Assembly (NCBI GenBank): GCA_949775045.1
Contig: OX459102.1
Coordinates: forward strand, 9,705,738 to 9,769,737
Direction: 5' to 3'
From: Metridium senile
Lineage: Eukaryota; Cnidaria; Anthozoa; Actiniaria; Metridiidae
Length of the DNA stretch: 64,000 nt
Below the pieces are notes generated by a model. That model was not told where the DNA came from. It saw only the letters and a list, made by a program, of their open reading frames with translations, and searched no databases. Position 1 is the first letter of the stretch; each line of letters starts with the position of its first letter. Of the stretch, positions 62,559-64,000 are shown in pieces. Both the position numbers and the translations under genes were made by a program.

Positions 62559-64000
62559 CTGTATAAAAACAATTGATGTTATTAATACTTGCACTGCCCG
62601 CTAAACGGATTTCATATCAAGTTAGAATTTTTTCCTCTCAAGAATTTGAAAGAAAATTTTATCATCCTTTTGACTAACATATGTACATATTCCCTATTTT
62701 AACGCAAAACTTCAAGGTAAAAAAAATATGTTCGATCGAGTAATTCTCTATAACTCAATCTTCACTCCGTTTCCTCGTCGTTTCAGTGAAAAGCAAGGCT
62801 TATTTTCTGGCTGGTCACGTGACGTCTTTGTTTTGACGTCTATGATAGTATGCTATAGTAACAAGGGGCCATTTTGCATGAGCATGCGCGCAACTGCTGC
62901 GGTATAACAACCGTGGGCTCTCGGAACGACATTGTTGTTGCTGCGGAGGCTTTGATTCTGGAGGCCAGTGTGTGCATAATTGCTATTTTTATTTATTGGG
63001 ACAATTTGTCTATCAAAATCAATTAGATATAAGAAAAGTTCACATGATTTTCTTTCAAATTTTATAAAAATCGCCGTGGTATTTTGGCTAGATCTTTAAC
63101 ACGAAGCCAATTTGTACAGTCATAATATAGTAAAATATATGTACACATCTTCGTCAACAATTAAGTCCTAAAATGTGAATCGATCGTACTGCAATAGTTT
63201 ATTTCAATGTTAATAATGATACAGCTATAGAACTATGCAAATATCTATATGATAAATCAATTCAGACAAGTTGAATTATCCAAGCAAAGAAATGCTAAAA
63301 ATGCCGTGAGTGCTAAATATCACATAAGAATTTGCAGAATTCACATTGGCATTCCCCAATTTTCATCGGCAAGAAAACATTATGAACACATTTGTAAAGC
63401 TTAAAGCTTGATATTGGTAACCTTAGAACAGTGGTATTTTTTCGGAAAAGTAATATTTTCGAATATTTTACATAACACATTTCAAGAAATTGTCGTTCGA
63501 ACATTGCGAGTGCGATGTCCATAAACGCTGCTTAATTATATTACTACACATGTACATTTATCATTTACTTCAATGCCTGCAGTGAATCTTGACCAGCACT
63601 CATCAAAACTAACATAGTATTTGTGTTTATAAACCTCAGCAGCCTCCATGTTCAGTAAACACAAAGTTCTTTATATCAACATTTCTAGAATAAGATTTTA
63701 AACAGTCCCAATCGGTCCAATGACGCCAGTGTTTCTCCTCGTTGTAGGTTGAACCATTTATGAGTATTCTTGAGCCATGACAGAACGTTTCAGCGTCGAA
63801 AACATCCAAATAATATTGTTGAAATTGTCTCTCATGTCGGCGTAATTTATCGCTTGAAGTGAATCACTCATGAAATTTAGACAACTGGCGCATGCGCACA
63901 CAAAACGGCCCTTGTTTGCTATAGTAATAATAATAGTAACACGTGACGGAGTATTGTTTCCCTGTTTCGTTGTAGCAGCGCTGAATAAAGCAGTTTTCCT
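62559..64000. mobile_element. intron of receptor gene 3 with inverted-repeat element cut by the window end
   Basis: cacgtgacg with ctatagtaacaaggggccat and gcatgcgcgc at 62810-62895 is mirrored by gcgcatgcgcac with aacggcccttgtttgctata and acacgtgacg at 63885-63945. The arms probably extend to both sides, so the right end may lie beyond 64000. About 1.1 kb of unremarkable AT-rich sequence lies between. No exon homologous to receptor exons 1-3 was found here. Confidence 0.55.

Noticed and set aside
61460..62566. 368-codon plus-strand frame rich in Val/Ala
   Set aside because: It is the reverse of the Thr-rich stem of receptor gene 3, which has an acceptor, a donor, a membrane helix and matching phases on the minus strand.
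63313..63522. Minus-strand frame as a missing ectodomain exon of receptor gene 3
   Set aside because: No acceptor or donor with the required phase, no similarity to exons 1-3 of genes 1 and 2, and it lies between the arms of an inverted-repeat element.

Overview
The window is nuclear DNA of an invertebrate animal. Genes are split by GT-AG introns, several kilobases long in places, and intergenic and intronic DNA is crowded with MITEs, tRNA-derived SINEs, minisatellites and microsatellites. The RAPGEF1 and TPRKB homologues are metazoan-type genes. I cannot name the phylum; a cnidarian- or sponge-like genome would fit the repeat style, but that is a guess.

Layout. 1-3.6 kb: repeats. 3.7-5.2 kb: a small two-exon gene of unknown function (+). 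6.9-12.2 kb: a complete five-exon TPRKB (KEOPS subunit, -), divergent from an intact intronless 900-codon RAPGEF1/C3G (13.95-16.65 kb, +). 17-22.5 kb: repeat arrays. 22.5-42.6 kb: nine-exon receptor gene 1 (+), whose intron 4 holds about 10 kb of 36-bp minisatellite, a duplicated segment and a dead LINE. 43.2-55.4 kb: seven-exon receptor gene 2 (-), tail-to-tail with gene 1. 57.2-62.6 kb: 3' part of receptor gene 3 (-), whose first exons lie beyond the window.

I assembled the three receptor genes by matching splice sites and reading phases. They share one exon plan: phases 1-0-1-2-1-0 for genes 1 and 2, and the same last four boundaries for gene 3. Genes 1 and 2 have a signal peptide, an EGF-like Cys module, an unrecognised domain split over exons 2 and 3, a transmembrane exon, a micro-exon, and a tail rich in YxxL motifs. 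Gene 2 has a canonical ITAM spacing, and both genes keep a YQPL-x13-YxxL pair. Gene 3 has instead a Thr-rich stem and a very long charged tail without such motifs. Together they look like a small, undescribed family of ITAM-like receptors.

The second major object lies inside intron 3 of gene 2: a 6,243-bp almost perfect palindrome (44666-50908) with two mirror copies of a PC4-like gene, an acidic zinc-ribbon gene and a 105-aa gene. It begins AGTAGT, is flanked by a 6-bp target duplication (AATATA), and is best read as an integrated copy-back (end-duplicated) Polinton/adintovirus-like element. It has no polymerase, integrase, ATPase, protease or capsid gene.

Smaller items of interest are hammerhead-ribozyme-like motifs in a tandem repeat family, an element packed with ATCGAT sites, MITEs nested in MITEs with an empty-site paralogue, and a MITE that has become a 128-bp tandem array.
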